A stretch of 6,089 nucleotides of DNA from SPGG2 sp964194625 (lineage in GTDB: Bacteria; Pseudomonadota; Gammaproteobacteria; Acidiferrobacterales; SPGG2), in NCBI GenBank assembly GCA_964194625.1, contig CAXMNC010000034.1, positions 1 to 6,089 of the forward strand, read 5' to 3'. Shown here piece by piece: positions 5,653-6,089 of the stretch. The notes below the pieces were generated by a model that worked only from the letters and a program-made list of their open reading frames with translations, was not told where the DNA came from and ran no database searches. Position 1 is the first letter of the stretch, and each line of letters begins with the position of its first letter. Position numbers and translations under genes: made by a program.

Positions 5653-6089
5653 ATGGCAATCATAAGATTCAAGGATGACCCCACCACCATCAATGGTGAG
5701 CTGCCGGCCGTAGGTAGTAAAGCACCAGACTTCAGTCTTGTTGGGCCAGATCTTAACGATGTATCGCTCGAGGACTTTAAAGGCAAAAAGAAACTACTAA
5801 ACATTGTACCGAGTCTTGACACACCAGTTTGCGCGGCGTCGAGCAAAAAGTTCAATGAAGAAGCAAAGTCGCGAGCGGATACGGTGGTGCTCGTGATTTC
5901 TGCTGATCTGCCCTTTGCCCAAACCCGTTTTTGTAGTGCCGAGAATACAGACGAAATTAAAACCCTGTCCCTGATGCGTGGCGATGACTTTGCCAAAGAC
6001 TACGGCGTGTTAATTCAAGACGGCCCGCTCGCCGGTCTGACTGCTCGCGCCGTCGTGGTGATCGATGAGAATGACAAGGTCAGCTATAC
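5653..6089 (+). CDS. tpx: Thiol peroxidase Tpx (3' end beyond window)
   Basis: Tpx is an atypical 2-Cys peroxiredoxin that reduces hydrogen peroxide and organic hydroperoxides using thioredoxin. 145 codons are visible, about 20 short of the roughly 165-aa family length, and the frame runs off the window edge. GSKAPDFSLV (21-30) opens the thioredoxin fold. PSLDTPVCAASS (53-64) carries the peroxidatic Cys60 with the preceding Thr57 and Pro58. SADLPFAQTRFCSAE (83-97) carries the resolving Cys94, and ADLPFAQ is diagnostic of Tpx. DGPLAGLTARAVVVIDEND (127-145 region) is close to the E. coli protein. The ATG at 5653 has a good ribosome site (AGGAG, 5640-5644, 8 bases before). No convincing promoter or terminator stands out in the 96-bp gap after gcvH, so co-transcription with gcvH is possible. 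Earlier in-frame starts are not needed, since this one gives the family N-terminus. Confidence 0.95.
   Translation, partial: MAIIRFKDDPTTINGELPAVGSKAPDFSLVGPDLNDVSLEDFKGKKKLLNIVPSLDTPVCAASSKKFNEEAKSRADTVVLVISADLPFAQTRFCSAENTDEIKTLSLMRGDDFAKDYGVLIQDGPLAGLTARAVVVIDENDKVSY

Noticed and set aside
5619..5996. 125-codon minus-strand frame opposite tpx
   Set aside because: It is antisense to a clearly conserved Tpx coding sequence and shows no recognisable protein features.

Overview
The window looks like chromosomal DNA from a proteobacterium, most likely a gammaproteobacterium. It has moderately high GC, E. coli-like Fur and Tpx proteins, canonical sigma-70 promoters and AT-rich Fur boxes. This assignment is inferred from remembered protein families and not from any search. 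I see no phage, transposon, CRISPR, tRNA or rRNA signal.

Layout from left to right. Bases 1-46 may be the last codons of an upstream plus-strand gene with an acidic tail. A 12-bp inverted repeat (74-109) separates it from exodeoxyribonuclease III (xthA, 125-895, +). Three minus-strand genes follow. The iron regulator fur (917-1324) converges on xthA with a 21-bp gap. Upstream of it in coordinates lie the ferric-iron ABC permease fbpB (1507-3186) and its periplasmic binding protein fbpA (3306-4328). Beyond fbpA is a broken minus-strand gene (4420-5022) for an exported ClpP-like serine-protease-fold protein. Its reading frame is restored only by assuming two opposite single-base shifts. The right end carries two plus-strand genes: glycine cleavage H protein (gcvH, 5161-5556) and the 5' part of thiol peroxidase (tpx, 5653 to the window edge).

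The central 3.5 kb forms a compact iron-homeostasis module. fbpA has a near-consensus promoter (TTGACA, 17 bp, GATAAT) whose -10 element lies inside a tandem Fur box containing an ATT repeat. fur has its own promoter with a Fur box filling the -35/-10 spacer, implying autoregulation. fbpA and fbpB are separated by a strong hairpin that would be expected to lower permease output relative to binding protein. The ABC ATPase (fbpC) normally needed for this transporter is absent from the locus. With iron present, Fur should shut off fbpAB and moderate its own synthesis. xthA (oxidative DNA damage repair) and tpx (peroxide removal) fit the same iron and oxidative-stress theme, but nothing in the sequence ties them to Fur.

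I found no clearly new biological system. The items most worth a second look are the doubly frameshifted ClpP-like gene with a G6 run at the first break, the triplet repeat embedded in the fbpA promoter and operator, and the ATPase-less transporter next to fur.
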